From IMG/VR virus record IMGVR_UViG_3300042888_002988, positions 62,001 through 126,000 of that record: a DNA stretch of 64,000 nucleotides; one strand, written 5' to 3'. The first letter of the stretch is position 1. Each line of letters begins with the position of its first letter. Positions 15,441 through 22,974 of the stretch are shown piece by piece. Both the position numbers and the translations under genes were made by a program. The notes beneath the pieces are model-generated. The model was not told the DNA's origin and did no database searches. It worked only from the letters and a program-made list of their open reading frames with translations. The DNA is from a virus.

Positions 15441-18272
15441 GTGCGACCGTCCGCCGTATACGCCAGGAACATGCTGATGCTGCACAAGCAGGCAGCCTTT
15501 GAAGGCTGCTCCGAAGAGCAGCTGCGATGCCTCGGCGACGCCTTCGGGCTCGGCCCTTACGCCAAGCCCTACGTGCCGAATTACCGTGAGTGCCCCAAGT
15601 GCCACGAGAAAAAGGCGCGGGTAAAAGAGGTCCACGCCGACACCGGGATGGATGACTTTGAGCTGAAGTGCGACGCCTGCGGTGCGTGGAGCGACATTGA
15701 GCCAGAGAAGTCGGCCTTCCTTGGGGCCGGCAAGCTGATGGGCAACGGCAAGGTTGTAAAAGACTTCATCCGTCATATGCGCGGGATGGATATCCCCATT
15801 AACCGGGTGCGTCCTGCGAATCCCGCAGCTATTCTGGCCAACACCAGCCACCTACCGGTCGGCGCGTCGCAGCACAGCTTCTCCAAGGTGTATCCTGGTT
15901 TGCGTAGGACAACCGACCTACCAATGAACACCAGCAGTTTGGATGTCGGCAAAGGGGTGCCTAGAGTGAATCTACAGATGCGCGATGGTAAATTCTTCCA
16001 GACACCTGGGGTGCAAGGCGGCACTAACCCGTCACCGATCGCGTCGATGTTCCACGAGGGAGGGCACGCCATGCACCAGCGCGAACTGCTGCGCGTCGCC
16101 AAGCAATCGCCCGAGCGCTTTGGCGGTGTGCCGCACTGGAAAACACTGGAGTATGGCAATCATTTCATCCCCGGGCAACCGGGGTTGTCGACCGTGCTGG
16201 ACGAGATCGGCGCCAACAACGCCGCCTTGCAGTTTGGGCAGCAGGCGGGGGCGACACCGGAGGCTATGAACTTCTATCGAGCAGCCAGACAGAACTCGTT
16301 CAATACATACAAGGGTGCGGTTGAAAACACCCCGCTGGCTCAGCAGGTGATGCAGCGCGGCGGCAAGGGCTACACCGATGACCTCAGAACCGTGAATCTC
16401 TACGAAGGGTTCGGTAAGTCAGCGAGCGCTGAGCTCGTCTTGCGAAAGAAGGCCTCAATCGCACCGAAGGACCTACGCTACTGGGACGATGTCAACGATG
16501 CGGTGGCTAAAAAAATCAGCGCCCTGACTCCCGAGGAGCAAGCTCAAGCTGCCGCTGGGCAGGTGTCGGTGATCGGCTCCTGTGGGCACCCGATACGCCA
16601 GGGCAACAACGGCGTGACCGTCGAGATCGGCAAGGAGTGCTTTACCTGCATGCAGGCCAACGCCCCGCTGTTGAAGTCCGGCAGCATACTGGAGCTGTTC
16701 GGAGGCGTCGAGCTCGAGAAATACGCGGTGGTCAAGCAGGATGCTGACACCGGCAAATGGATCCTGTGGGCCCGGGACGGCAAACGCAAGCTGGGCACGC
16801 ATGATACGCCGGATGAGGCCTACAAGCAGGAGTATGCGATCCAGAAAGCACAGGAGCGCAAGAAGTCTGCTTCGGCAGAAGAGACAGCGCAGGATCTCAT
16901 GAAGCGCCCGTGCTGCGGCTCAGGCTGCGATAACTGCCCCTACTACCCGCGCTACCAGAAGGGCAACACCGAGGTGCGCGCCGAATTCAAGAAGTCAGCC
17001 TCGTCGCGATCCGCAGAGATCCAGCAGCTGCTGAACGATTCCGACATTCCGGCTGACGTCTATTTCTACACGGACGGTAAGGGGCGCGCCACCGTATGCC
17101 TCGGCGACTGGCACGAAGATCCTGTGCCCGACATCGCCATACAGTTCGGGCGTGCCAACTGGGATCAGTGGGAAGATCCGGATGACACCGAGATCGGCAA
17201 GCCATCGTGGGCAACCGCTACCCTCAGCAAGCGCCAGGAGAAGGCTGCAGCCATCGCCGCCCACATCCGCCGAGCCCGCAACGTCACCCACACTGACCCC
17301 ACGCCGGCTCAGGCCCACGAGGGTAACTATCGCAAGGGTGAGTTCACCATGCACGGCATGACCATCAAGCTTGAAAATCCCAAGGGCACCACGCGCCGCG
17401 GTTACAAGGACGGGAAGGAGATCTGGGCGCGCGTCATGCAAGCCGACTACGGCTACTTCAAAGGCACTGAAGCGGTGGACGGCGATGCCATTGACTGTTT
17501 CGTCGGCCCGAATCCAGACAGCGAGATGGTGGTGGCGATCGACCAATACCGGGGCGATACCTTCGACGAGACCAAGTTTGTCCTGGGGGTCGACTCCCAG
17601 GACGAGGGCTCCAAACTTTACCTGGCACACTACCCGAAGGGATGGCGGCTCGGCCCCGTCTCGACCACTACCGTGCAGCAGCTCAAGGCGTGGCTGAAGG
17701 CCGGCAAGCACAAGGTGCCGTTCAAGGGGCAGCTGGTGAAAGCGGCTTCGATTAGCGGGCTGCTGCGTTCTGCGCTCTCCGCTCGGTCCTTGAAGCCATT
17801 CGCCACCAACGCGCCCATGTCCCGGCGTGTGTTCTTTGACAAGTCCATCAGGAAGGCTGCGCCGATGATGTTGCCGGACACCCCCATGGTGCAGGCTGGC
17901 TTCAAGGGGCTCGCCGCTGCCACCAACAAGGATGTCGTGAGCAAGGTAGGCGACACGATCGGCGCTGTCGGGAAGATCGGCCAACCGCACACTCCGCAAG
18001 CATTGCCGAAGATGGTTGCTGCGGGCGGTGCAAATCCGTCTCGAAATTTCACGGACGCAGCAGAGCGCATGATACCCGCAGTGCCCAAAGCTCCCGCAGA
18101 GCTGCCAGGCGTGGCGGCGATGGCCATGCTTCCGGGAACCTACTCACGAAGGTCGTTGCTGCAACGGTTTCTGCTCGCCAGCGCGACCGACGCCAACACG
18201 CTTCCCACGCTGGCTCGGTTTGGAGCTGGCGTAACAAGCGGGGCAGGCAATGTGGCCAATATGCTGGCATGA
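15441..18272 (+). CDS. Multidomain virion polyprotein: zinc ribbon, HEGGH zincin, pyrophosphatase-like domain
   Basis: This 943-residue protein contains several recognisable parts. Residues about 52-80 form a CPKC...CDAC zinc ribbon. FHEGGHAMH (His205-His209) is an HExxH metalloprotease motif, with DEIGANNAAL downstream as a likely helix carrying the third ligand. Cys pairs follow (CGHPIRQGNNG...CFTC; RPCCGSGCDNCPYYP). Residues about 630-775 hold ADYGYFKGTEAVDGDAIDC, matching the inorganic-pyrophosphatase-like domain found in phage head-region polyproteins. KSA motifs separate the blocks (GFGKSASAEL, RKKSASAEE, EFKKSASSRS) and could be linkers or cleavage sites. It starts at a GTG just after a leaderless-type promoter. 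Confidence 0.75.
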   Translation: MRPSAVYARNMLMLHKQAAFEGCSEEQLRCLGDAFGLGPYAKPYVPNYRECPKCHEKKARVKEVHADTGMDDFELKCDACGAWSDIEPEKSAFLGAGKLMGNGKVVKDFIRHMRGMDIPINRVRPANPAAILANTSHLPVGASQHSFSKVYPGLRRTTDLPMNTSSLDVGKGVPRVNLQMRDGKFFQTPGVQGGTNPSPIASMFHEGGHAMHQRELLRVAKQSPERFGGVPHWKTLEYGNHFIPGQPGLSTVLDEIGANNAALQFGQQAGATPEAMNFYRAARQNSFNTYKGAVENTPLAQQVMQRGGKGYTDDLRTVNLYEGFGKSASAELVLRKKASIAPKDLRYWDDVNDAVAKKISALTPEEQAQAAAGQVSVIGSCGHPIRQGNNGVTVEIGKECFTCMQANAPLLKSGSILELFGGVELEKYAVVKQDADTGKWILWARDGKRKLGTHDTPDEAYKQEYAIQKAQERKKSASAEETAQDLMKRPCCGSGCDNCPYYPRYQKGNTEVRAEFKKSASSRSAEIQQLLNDSDIPADVYFYTDGKGRATVCLGDWHEDPVPDIAIQFGRANWDQWEDPDDTEIGKPSWATATLSKRQEKAAAIAAHIRRARNVTHTDPTPAQAHEGNYRKGEFTMHGMTIKLENPKGTTRRGYKDGKEIWARVMQADYGYFKGTEAVDGDAIDCFVGPNPDSEMVVAIDQYRGDTFDETKFVLGVDSQDEGSKLYLAHYPKGWRLGPVSTTTVQQLKAWLKAGKHKVPFKGQLVKAASISGLLRSALSARSLKPFATNAPMSRRVFFDKSIRKAAPMMLPDTPMVQAGFKGLAAATNKDVVSKVGDTIGAVGKIGQPHTPQALPKMVAAGGANPSRNFTDAAERMIPAVPKAPAELPGVAAMAMLPGTYSRRSLLQRFLLASATDANTLPTLARFGAGVTSGAGNVANMLA

Positions 18273-18298
18273 CCTGATCGCCAGGTGCCTGGGTGTAT

Positions 18299-18334
18299 GC
18301 AAGTCCATGACCGCCGGTGTCATAAGGATTTGCT
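18299..18334 (+). promoter_or_regulatory. Five-copy promoter module, copy 1 (gene 18335)
   Basis: GCAAGT (18299-18304), 16 bases, CATAAG (18321-18326), GATTTGCT, then ATG. The stretch CGGTGTCATAARGAWTTGCT is shared almost exactly with the copy at 28258. Confidence 0.65.
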
Positions 18335-18964
18335 ATGAGTACTACCAAGCCAACACCAACAGTCCGCCCCGCAACGACGGGGAAGGCTCAGCCCGTATCT
18401 GAAACCCCAACCTTCACGAAGGACAGCGAGATGCCTCTCTCCTACAGCGAGAAGTCTCCGTTGCTTGACGCGAAGCCGCTGCCGAAGCAGATGGAAGATC
18501 TGGATGATACCCAGTTCGAAAACCTGCAGGAGCAGCTGGCGCACGAGGCGTTCGTCCGCTCTCCAGAACATCGTGGTGACATGATGTTCCAAGAGCTGAT
18601 GCACGAAAAAGACCTGCTGACCCGCAAGCAGGTCCACAACGCAAAGGACGCGGTCCGCCTGATCTCGGGCGCGATCACGACCTTTGCGGATCACAAAGAC
18701 TCGCGGGCCAAGATCCGTCAAGACGACGGACCAGTCATCAACCATGCGCGTGAGCGTGTGGAGATGACCACCACGGTGAGATCGCTGCGCTTCGTGCGCG
18801 GTCGCTACACCGTCTGGGTATCGATTGCCGAAGACGAGGACGACGCCCGCTGTGGTGTCGTCATCAAGCGCCGCTGGCGTGACCCCATCCACATCACGGC
18901 GGAAGAGTTCCCCACGGTGTTGGAAAAGCTCGCCTGGCACTTCAGCCTGGCGGGGAGGATCTGA
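18335..18964 (+). CDS. Hypothetical protein
   Basis: The 209-residue protein has a Thr/Pro/Lys-rich, probably disordered N-terminus, an acidic helical middle (QMEDLDDTQFENLQEQLAHE) and a C-terminal mixed domain with basic strands (RSLRFVRGRYTVWVSIAED, GVVIKRRWRDPIHIT). No family is recognised. The ATG lies 8 bases after the CATAAG box of a conserved promoter module, so the mRNA should be leaderless. A strong terminator follows. Confidence 0.6.
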   Translation: MSTTKPTPTVRPATTGKAQPVSETPTFTKDSEMPLSYSEKSPLLDAKPLPKQMEDLDDTQFENLQEQLAHEAFVRSPEHRGDMMFQELMHEKDLLTRKQVHNAKDAVRLISGAITTFADHKDSRAKIRQDDGPVINHARERVEMTTTVRSLRFVRGRYTVWVSIAEDEDDARCGVVIKRRWRDPIHITAEEFPTVLEKLAWHFSLAGRI

Positions 18965-18973
18965 TCGGAATCA

Positions 18974-19014
18974 CACCGGGCCGGCTGACAACCGGCCCGG
19001 TGTTCACCTTTTTT
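18974..19014 (+). terminator. Hairpin terminator
   Basis: A perfect 11-bp stem (CACCGGGCCGG at 18974-18984, CCGGCCCGGTG at 18992-19002) is followed, after a 6-base gap, by TTTTTTACC. Confidence 0.75.
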
Positions 19015-19020
19015 ACCATC

Positions 19021-19350
19021 ATGGAAAAAGAATACATCAAGGCCATGTTCGGCCAGCACGCCGTCCACGCGGCGTTCAACTACATCGTGCAGGAGTCCGG
19101 CACCAAAGATGAAGACCGTGGTCTCATCGCCGGGAACACCAGCTTCGTTGAGGCCATGAGCTTCGGCGGAGTGAACCACGGTATCCACACGCTCGTGCTG
19201 TGCGACGTCGTCATCCGCCCCAGGCTGGTGATCGCGTCGAGCCACCTGAAGGGATCGGGAGCCAGCGGGCTGTTCAAGGGCATGGCCCTGGCGACGGTCA
19301 AGCCATGGCTTGATCAAGGCAAGATCATCATCAACAATATGCCCGGATGA
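19021..19350 (+). CDS. Hypothetical protein
   Basis: This 109-residue protein starts at the ATG six bases after a terminator T-tract and its stop overlaps the ATG of the SufE-like gene. It is Gly-rich in its C-terminal half (SSHLKGSGASGLFKG) with hydrophobic strands (HTLVLCDVVIRPRLVIA), so it is probably a small alpha/beta fold. No family is recognised. Confidence 0.55.
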   Translation: MEKEYIKAMFGQHAVHAAFNYIVQESGTKDEDRGLIAGNTSFVEAMSFGGVNHGIHTLVLCDVVIRPRLVIASSHLKGSGASGLFKGMALATVKPWLDQGKIIINNMPG

Positions 19351-19982
19351 TACCGATGAACCCGAAACTACTGCAAGCGGTCATGCTGGCCGCCATGTTC
19401 GGTGGTGATCCTCCGGTCCGCAAGGATACGCCGGTCGCCGACGAGAACGAGGACTTCCACGCCCACCTGAAGCGCTGCAAGCAGTGCGCCGATCATCCGT
19501 TTGCGCTCTGCGTGACAGGTGAGCGGCTCATCGAGCTCGCCGCGGAAGCCATCAACAACCCGCCAGCCGGCATATACAAAAAGCAAGAGGGCCTGCTGAC
19601 GAAGCTCGAAGCCTTCCAGGACTGGCCTGAGCGTTACGAATACATCATCGGTTTAGGTAGATCGTTGCCGCAAATGCCGGAAGCTCTGAAAACCCCAGAG
19701 CGTTTGATTAGGGGTTGCCAATCGCAAGTGTGGCTCGACGCCGCGCACGAAGACGGGCGTATCCGTTACGCTGCGGATTCAGACTCGGCCATTACCAAGG
19801 GGATGATCGCACTCTTCGTGCAAGTATTGGACGGTGAAACGCCCGCCGCTGTCAGGACAGCGGACATGAGTTTCATTGACCGCACCAGGCTCAGGGAGCA
19901 CCTCACCCCTAGCCGAGCAAACGCCATCAACTTGATGGTGACTCGAATGAAACAACTCGCCGCAGCGCCACCATGTTCGTAA
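19347..19982 (+). CDS. SufE-like sulfur-acceptor protein with an N-terminal Cys/His region
   Basis: SufE accepts persulfide sulfur from the cysteine desulfurase SufS during Fe-S cluster assembly. Residues about 85-208 of this 211-residue protein match it: DWPERYEYIIGLGRSLPQ, then RLIRGCQSQVWL with the acceptor Cys124, then AITKGMIALFVQVLDGETP and MSFIDRTRLREHLTPSRANA. The extra N-terminal 84 residues contain FHAHLKRCKQCADHPFALC, possibly a metal site. No other Suf gene is in the window, so it may feed host SufS or a phage Fe-S protein. It overlaps the upstream stop, and its own stop overlaps the next gene. Confidence 0.85.
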   Translation: MIPMNPKLLQAVMLAAMFGGDPPVRKDTPVADENEDFHAHLKRCKQCADHPFALCVTGERLIELAAEAINNPPAGIYKKQEGLLTKLEAFQDWPERYEYIIGLGRSLPQMPEALKTPERLIRGCQSQVWLDAAHEDGRIRYAADSDSAITKGMIALFVQVLDGETPAAVRTADMSFIDRTRLREHLTPSRANAINLMVTRMKQLAAAPPCS

Positions 19983-20896
19983 AAGACATCTCCTATCCGC
20001 CGCCAGAAGCAATCCGCAGTCCACAGGCGTGCAAGCAAGTGTTGAACATAGCCGCCGTGGACGCCGGCTCGTATCTGCGGTTCGCCACCGTGCTGCTACA
20101 GGCTCGCTTTGGGTCCCAGCTGTGGGTGACTAAGGATGTCAGCGACGACATGATGGCCGCCGACATCGATCCGGACGAAATCAAGTTCGATGAGGTCGAC
20201 TGGCCAGCGAACCGCATGGAGGTCTACTTCCAGGATCGAGATCTGCCGACGCTACTGGTTGCCCGGTTCTCGAACCGGTCCCAGCGTGTCGAGATCGAGA
20301 AGATGGCACAGGAGTCGCTATTTGCGAAGCCATCGCCTGGTGACGCTCTGGATCCCGACCTGCAGCTGCTGCACGTGCAGGCCGAGGACCACGAGGGCTC
20401 GGTCGTGTCCATGTCGTATACCGCCGAGGACGTCGACCGGTTTGCGGCCGGCGAGGATCTGCATGATGCGTCGAAAGACCATCACGGCATGTCCACCGCC
20501 ATGGACCGGAATGAGGAAGCGGAACTCCGCCGTCTCACCATACTGTTCTACAAGGTGCTGCTGCTCGCCGGCAGCGAGGGTCACTCGATCCGCAGAACCC
20601 GGGACAAGCCCACCAAGAAGGAAGGTGGTAAGGCCGGCTTCAAGAACCGCCCCAACCATGAGCGGCTCATCGTCGAGTACCTGCCCCGACACTTGCAGGA
20701 GCGGCGCAAGGACGCTGAGACTCACACGCGCAAGCATCAGTTCAACGGCCGCCGTGGTCATTGGCGTCGCTTCCGCAGTGAAAAATTCGTCCACAAGCGT
20801 GGTACGCGTAAATTCATCTACCCGATCAACGGGCCCGATGGACAGCCGCCGAAGCGCAAATTCGTAGTCAAGAAACCAACCCCACCAACACCGTGA
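19973..20896 (+). CDS. Conserved phage protein with a basic C-terminus
   Basis: The 307-residue protein is unrecognised. Its C-terminal third is strongly basic with a striking run NERLIVEYLPRHLQERRKD-like in content and then GRRGHWRRFRSEKF, a pattern (LIVEYLPRH...GRRGHWRR) I recall from uncharacterised phage proteins and which suggests nucleic-acid contact. The N-terminal half is acidic. It overlaps the SufE-like gene by 10 bases. Confidence 0.55.
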   Translation: MFVKDISYPPPEAIRSPQACKQVLNIAAVDAGSYLRFATVLLQARFGSQLWVTKDVSDDMMAADIDPDEIKFDEVDWPANRMEVYFQDRDLPTLLVARFSNRSQRVEIEKMAQESLFAKPSPGDALDPDLQLLHVQAEDHEGSVVSMSYTAEDVDRFAAGEDLHDASKDHHGMSTAMDRNEEAELRRLTILFYKVLLLAGSEGHSIRRTRDKPTKKEGGKAGFKNRPNHERLIVEYLPRHLQERRKDAETHTRKHQFNGRRGHWRRFRSEKFVHKRGTRKFIYPINGPDGQPPKRKFVVKKPTPPTP

Positions 20897-21387
20897 ATAT
20901 CGATCCATCCAAATACATCGCAGCAGAGGAGCCTGCCGTAAGGCCTTACAACCACGCCACCGACAGCGACCTCGTCGAGGATTACATGACCGAAATCCGC
21001 CGGTTGGGCTTCGTCATGGGAGACAGCCCGCGGATGATGGAATTCATCACCGTGGATTACGACATCACCGTCGCGCGCAGCCTGGTCTTCCCGGAGCGCC
21101 CGGAGGTGGCCGTGTTCCACTTGGAAGTGGATACGCCCATCGGCAAGATGCATGTGACATCTATGATGCTGTTCGGTGTGGACGACCAGAACGTCCTGTG
21201 GTTCTCGGAGCACGGCGGCTACGTCACAGCGGCCAACCACATCGCCATGAAGCGCGAGATGAAGAAGGCGCTCACGGAAACATTCGGCGAGGACTTCATG
21301 CAGAATATCATGAAGCGCGCCAAGGAGGGTAACATGCCACCGCCGGACGAGGGCGACTGGTGGAAGAACGGAGGCGACCCTCCGTGA
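20893..21387 (+). CDS. Hypothetical protein
   Basis: This 164-residue protein starts at a GTG overlapping the previous stop and ends overlapping the next GTG. It has alternating strands and helices (VEDYMTEIRRLGFVMGD, EVAVFHLEVDTPIGKMHVT) and a Met-rich helical region (HIAMKREMKKALTETFGED). No signal peptide or family is recognised. Confidence 0.6.
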   Translation: MNIDPSKYIAAEEPAVRPYNHATDSDLVEDYMTEIRRLGFVMGDSPRMMEFITVDYDITVARSLVFPERPEVAVFHLEVDTPIGKMHVTSMMLFGVDDQNVLWFSEHGGYVTAANHIAMKREMKKALTETFGEDFMQNIMKRAKEGNMPPPDEGDWWKNGGDPP

Positions 21388-21578
21388 AGACACTGCCGCT
21401 ATGGCCTGGCGCCCACCTGACCGAGGACAACCTCTGCGGCATTGCCGAGGAGATCGTAAAGGATCCAACTTGGAAGATCAGCCCGGCGTTCGGTGCCGGG
21501 TGCTGTCGGCCTCTATTCAATGAGGCTCGGGAGCGTATCCTGCGCGAGCGTGCAATTCTGGCGTCTGGCGGGTCATAA
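21384..21578 (+). CDS. Small hypothetical protein
   Basis: The 64-residue product starts at the GTG overlapping the preceding stop (GTGA). It has a helix (LTEDNLCGIAEEIVKDP), a Gly/Cys turn (FGAGCCRPLF) and a final charged helix. Its last 27 bases contain the GCAATT box of the next gene's promoter, so the coding end and the promoter overlap. Confidence 0.5.
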   Translation: MKTLPLWPGAHLTEDNLCGIAEEIVKDPTWKISPAFGAGCCRPLFNEARERILRERAILASGGS

Positions 21579-21587
21579 TGGTTTACT
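21552..21587 (+). promoter_or_regulatory. Five-copy promoter module, copy 2 (gene 21588)
   Basis: GCAATT (21552-21557), 16 bases, CATAAT (21574-21579), GGTTTACT, then ATG. Confidence 0.65.
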
Positions 21588-22175
21588 ATGGAAACCAACA
21601 CCAAAGACATCACGCATGCTCTCGACAAAATCGCAGAGTGTGCCCGGAACCTGAAGGCAGTCACGACCACCGTTCACACCACGGACTATCGGCACAACAT
21701 CTTTCAACTGGCCTACAACGCCGGTCGGCTCTCGGAGCTGACTGGTGAGGGCCGGAAGATCTATGACGAGCTGAAACCGGAGATTGCGAGCGGCCTACTC
21801 AGCGGCTGGAACACCATCGAGAACGTCATCGTGCCCCAGTGGCGCGAGAAGTTCCTGAAGGCACAGATGGATCCGGATCGTCAGCTGCACTTCGCCTCCT
21901 ACAGAATAGACAGGCGGGACCGCGAAGACCGCGTAATGATTCTGGAGAAGATCGAAGGCGGCTACTACGCTCGCATCGACGGTGCCTTTTTGAATCACGG
22001 CAATGATCGCAACGGCACTGTCCTGATGGACGGTGTCGTTGCGATCGGTCGGTTCAAGGATGGCGCAGCCGAACTACTGGGCCTCCCTGAGTGCCCTCGG
22101 TTCTTCGACACTCACGAGCAGACTTACGATCTAGTCGCGGAGGAGCTTGAAGAGACGCCGGTAACGCTCCACTAA
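21588..22175 (+). CDS. Hypothetical protein
   Basis: This 195-residue protein has a helical N-terminal half (TKDITHALDKIAECARNLK, LAYNAGRLSELTGEG) and a strand-rich C-terminal half (ILEKIEGGYYARIDGAFL, GTVLMDGVVAIGRFKDG). No family is recognised. It is the first of three consecutive single-gene units, each with the same promoter module and followed by a hairpin. Confidence 0.6.
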   Translation: METNTKDITHALDKIAECARNLKAVTTTVHTTDYRHNIFQLAYNAGRLSELTGEGRKIYDELKPEIASGLLSGWNTIENVIVPQWREKFLKAQMDPDRQLHFASYRIDRRDREDRVMILEKIEGGYYARIDGAFLNHGNDRNGTVLMDGVVAIGRFKDGAAELLGLPECPRFFDTHEQTYDLVAEELEETPVTLH

Positions 22176-22180
22176 TCGGT

Positions 22181-22226
22181 TTGCAGCTGCTGGCTCCTAC
22201 GGGGGCCGGCGGCTGCAATTCTTTAC
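22181..22226 (+). terminator. Hairpin terminator overlapping the next promoter
   Basis: Outer arms TTGCAGC (22181-22187) and GCTGCAA (22212-22218) enclose a GC-rich inner stem with a TACG loop, followed by TTCTTTACC. The right arm contains part of the GCAATT box of the next promoter. Confidence 0.65.
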
Positions 22227-22250
22227 CTGGGTGGGTCATAATGATTTACT
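22215..22250 (+). promoter_or_regulatory. Five-copy promoter module, copy 3 (gene 22251)
   Basis: GCAATT (22215-22220), 16 bases, CATAAT (22237-22242), GATTTACT, then ATG. Confidence 0.7.
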
Positions 22251-22520
22251 ATGAACCAAACCATTGAAATTAGTATCACCGAAAAGGCCCTCCTCGACGC
22301 AGTCATTGAAAACGCGACTTTGCGCCTCGAAAGAGCACGAGTCGTGACAACCGTGGACTACATGAAGATGGCGTGCGAGGATGCCATCGCGGAGACCATC
22401 GCGGAGACAAAGAAAGAAGCTGAAGCGCGCTACGAAAAGTTGCTGGAACTGATGACGAGGCCCGCACCGGCACCCGCCAAGAAGGCGCCCGCCAAGAAGG
22501 TAGCCGCCAAGAAGGTCTAG
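22251..22520 (+). CDS. Small helical protein with a PAKKA-type basic tail
   Basis: The 89-residue protein has a helical acidic body (ITEKALLDAVIENATLRLE, DAIAETIAETKKEAEARYE) and a tail of repeated Pro/Ala/Lys units (APAKKAPAKKVAAKKV), like histone-H1-type nucleic-acid-binding tails. The tail suggests DNA or RNA binding; the body is not recognised. The ATG lies 8 bases after the CATAAT box. Confidence 0.6.
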   Translation: MNQTIEISITEKALLDAVIENATLRLERARVVTTVDYMKMACEDAIAETIAETKKEAEARYEKLLELMTRPAPAPAKKAPAKKVAAKKV

Positions 22521-22528
22521 TTGACGAT

Positions 22529-22574
22529 AGAATTGCACCTCAGCCCCGCGAGGGGTTGTTGTGCAATTCTTTAC
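22529..22574 (+). terminator. Long hairpin terminator overlapping the next promoter
   Basis: A perfect 10-bp outer stem (AGAATTGCAC at 22529-22538, GTGCAATTCT at 22561-22570) encloses a 7-bp stem with one G-T pair (CAGCCCC / GGGGTTG) and loop GCGA. TTTACC follows. The right arm carries the GCAATT box of the next promoter. Confidence 0.7.
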
Positions 22575-22598
22575 CTGGTTGTGCCATAATGGATTGCT
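22563..22598 (+). promoter_or_regulatory. Five-copy promoter module, copy 4 (gene 22599)
   Basis: GCAATT (22563-22568), 16 bases, CATAAT (22585-22590), GGATTGCT, then ATG. Confidence 0.7.
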
Positions 22599-22883
22599 AT
22601 GAGCGCAACCATTACGCCGACCGCGCAAGCGGAGGCCAAGAAAGTTCCACAAGTGTATGTCGATCTCACCACCATCGGCGAACAGCTGGATGAGGTGGAG
22701 CGGCGTATGCGAGCTACTGTATTCGGCGCGGAAAAACGCCTGGGACTGGAAAACGTCCTCAAGTCTTTCCGCTTGATGGCGACCGCGCAGGAAGCCCTGC
22801 GCGAGCTGTCGGTCACGGTCCACCCGATGCCTCCCATGAAGGAGCCGTCGGTGGAGGAGTTGATGGCCGGAGGCTACATGTGA
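22599..22883 (+). CDS. Small helical protein
   Basis: This 94-residue, probably all-helical protein (LTTIGEQLDEVERRMRAT, ENVLKSFRLMATAQEALRE) ends in a Pro/Met-rich segment. No family is recognised. It has its own promoter module and its own terminator, so it is a one-gene transcription unit. Confidence 0.55.
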   Translation: MSATITPTAQAEAKKVPQVYVDLTTIGEQLDEVERRMRATVFGAEKRLGLENVLKSFRLMATAQEALRELSVTVHPMPPMKEPSVEELMAGGYM

Positions 22884-22894
22884 TCCACAGCACG

Positions 22895-22933
22895 CACTGC
22901 CCGGGGTGACCTGGGCAGTGTGGTAGCTTTTTT
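22895..22933 (+). terminator. Hairpin terminator
   Basis: An 8-bp stem (CACTGCCC at 22895-22902, GGGCAGTG at 22913-22920) is followed by TGGTAGC and TTTTTTACG. Confidence 0.7.
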
Positions 22934-22939
22934 ACGTGA

Positions 22940-22968
22940 TTGCCCTGAGCAAAAAGTCAAGGTATGCT
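22940..22968 (+). promoter_or_regulatory. Sigma70-like promoter, leaderless type, for the gene at 22975
   Basis: TTGCCC (22940-22945), 17 bases, TATGCT (22963-22968), then 6 bases to GTG 22975. This placement decides the start of the gene. Confidence 0.6.
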
Positions 22969-22974
22969 CCGCCC

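Noticed and set aside
22936-22974. Upstream GTG start for the 956-residue protein
   Set aside because: It overlaps the terminator T-tract and the promoter boxes; the GTG at 22975 fits the leaderless geometry.
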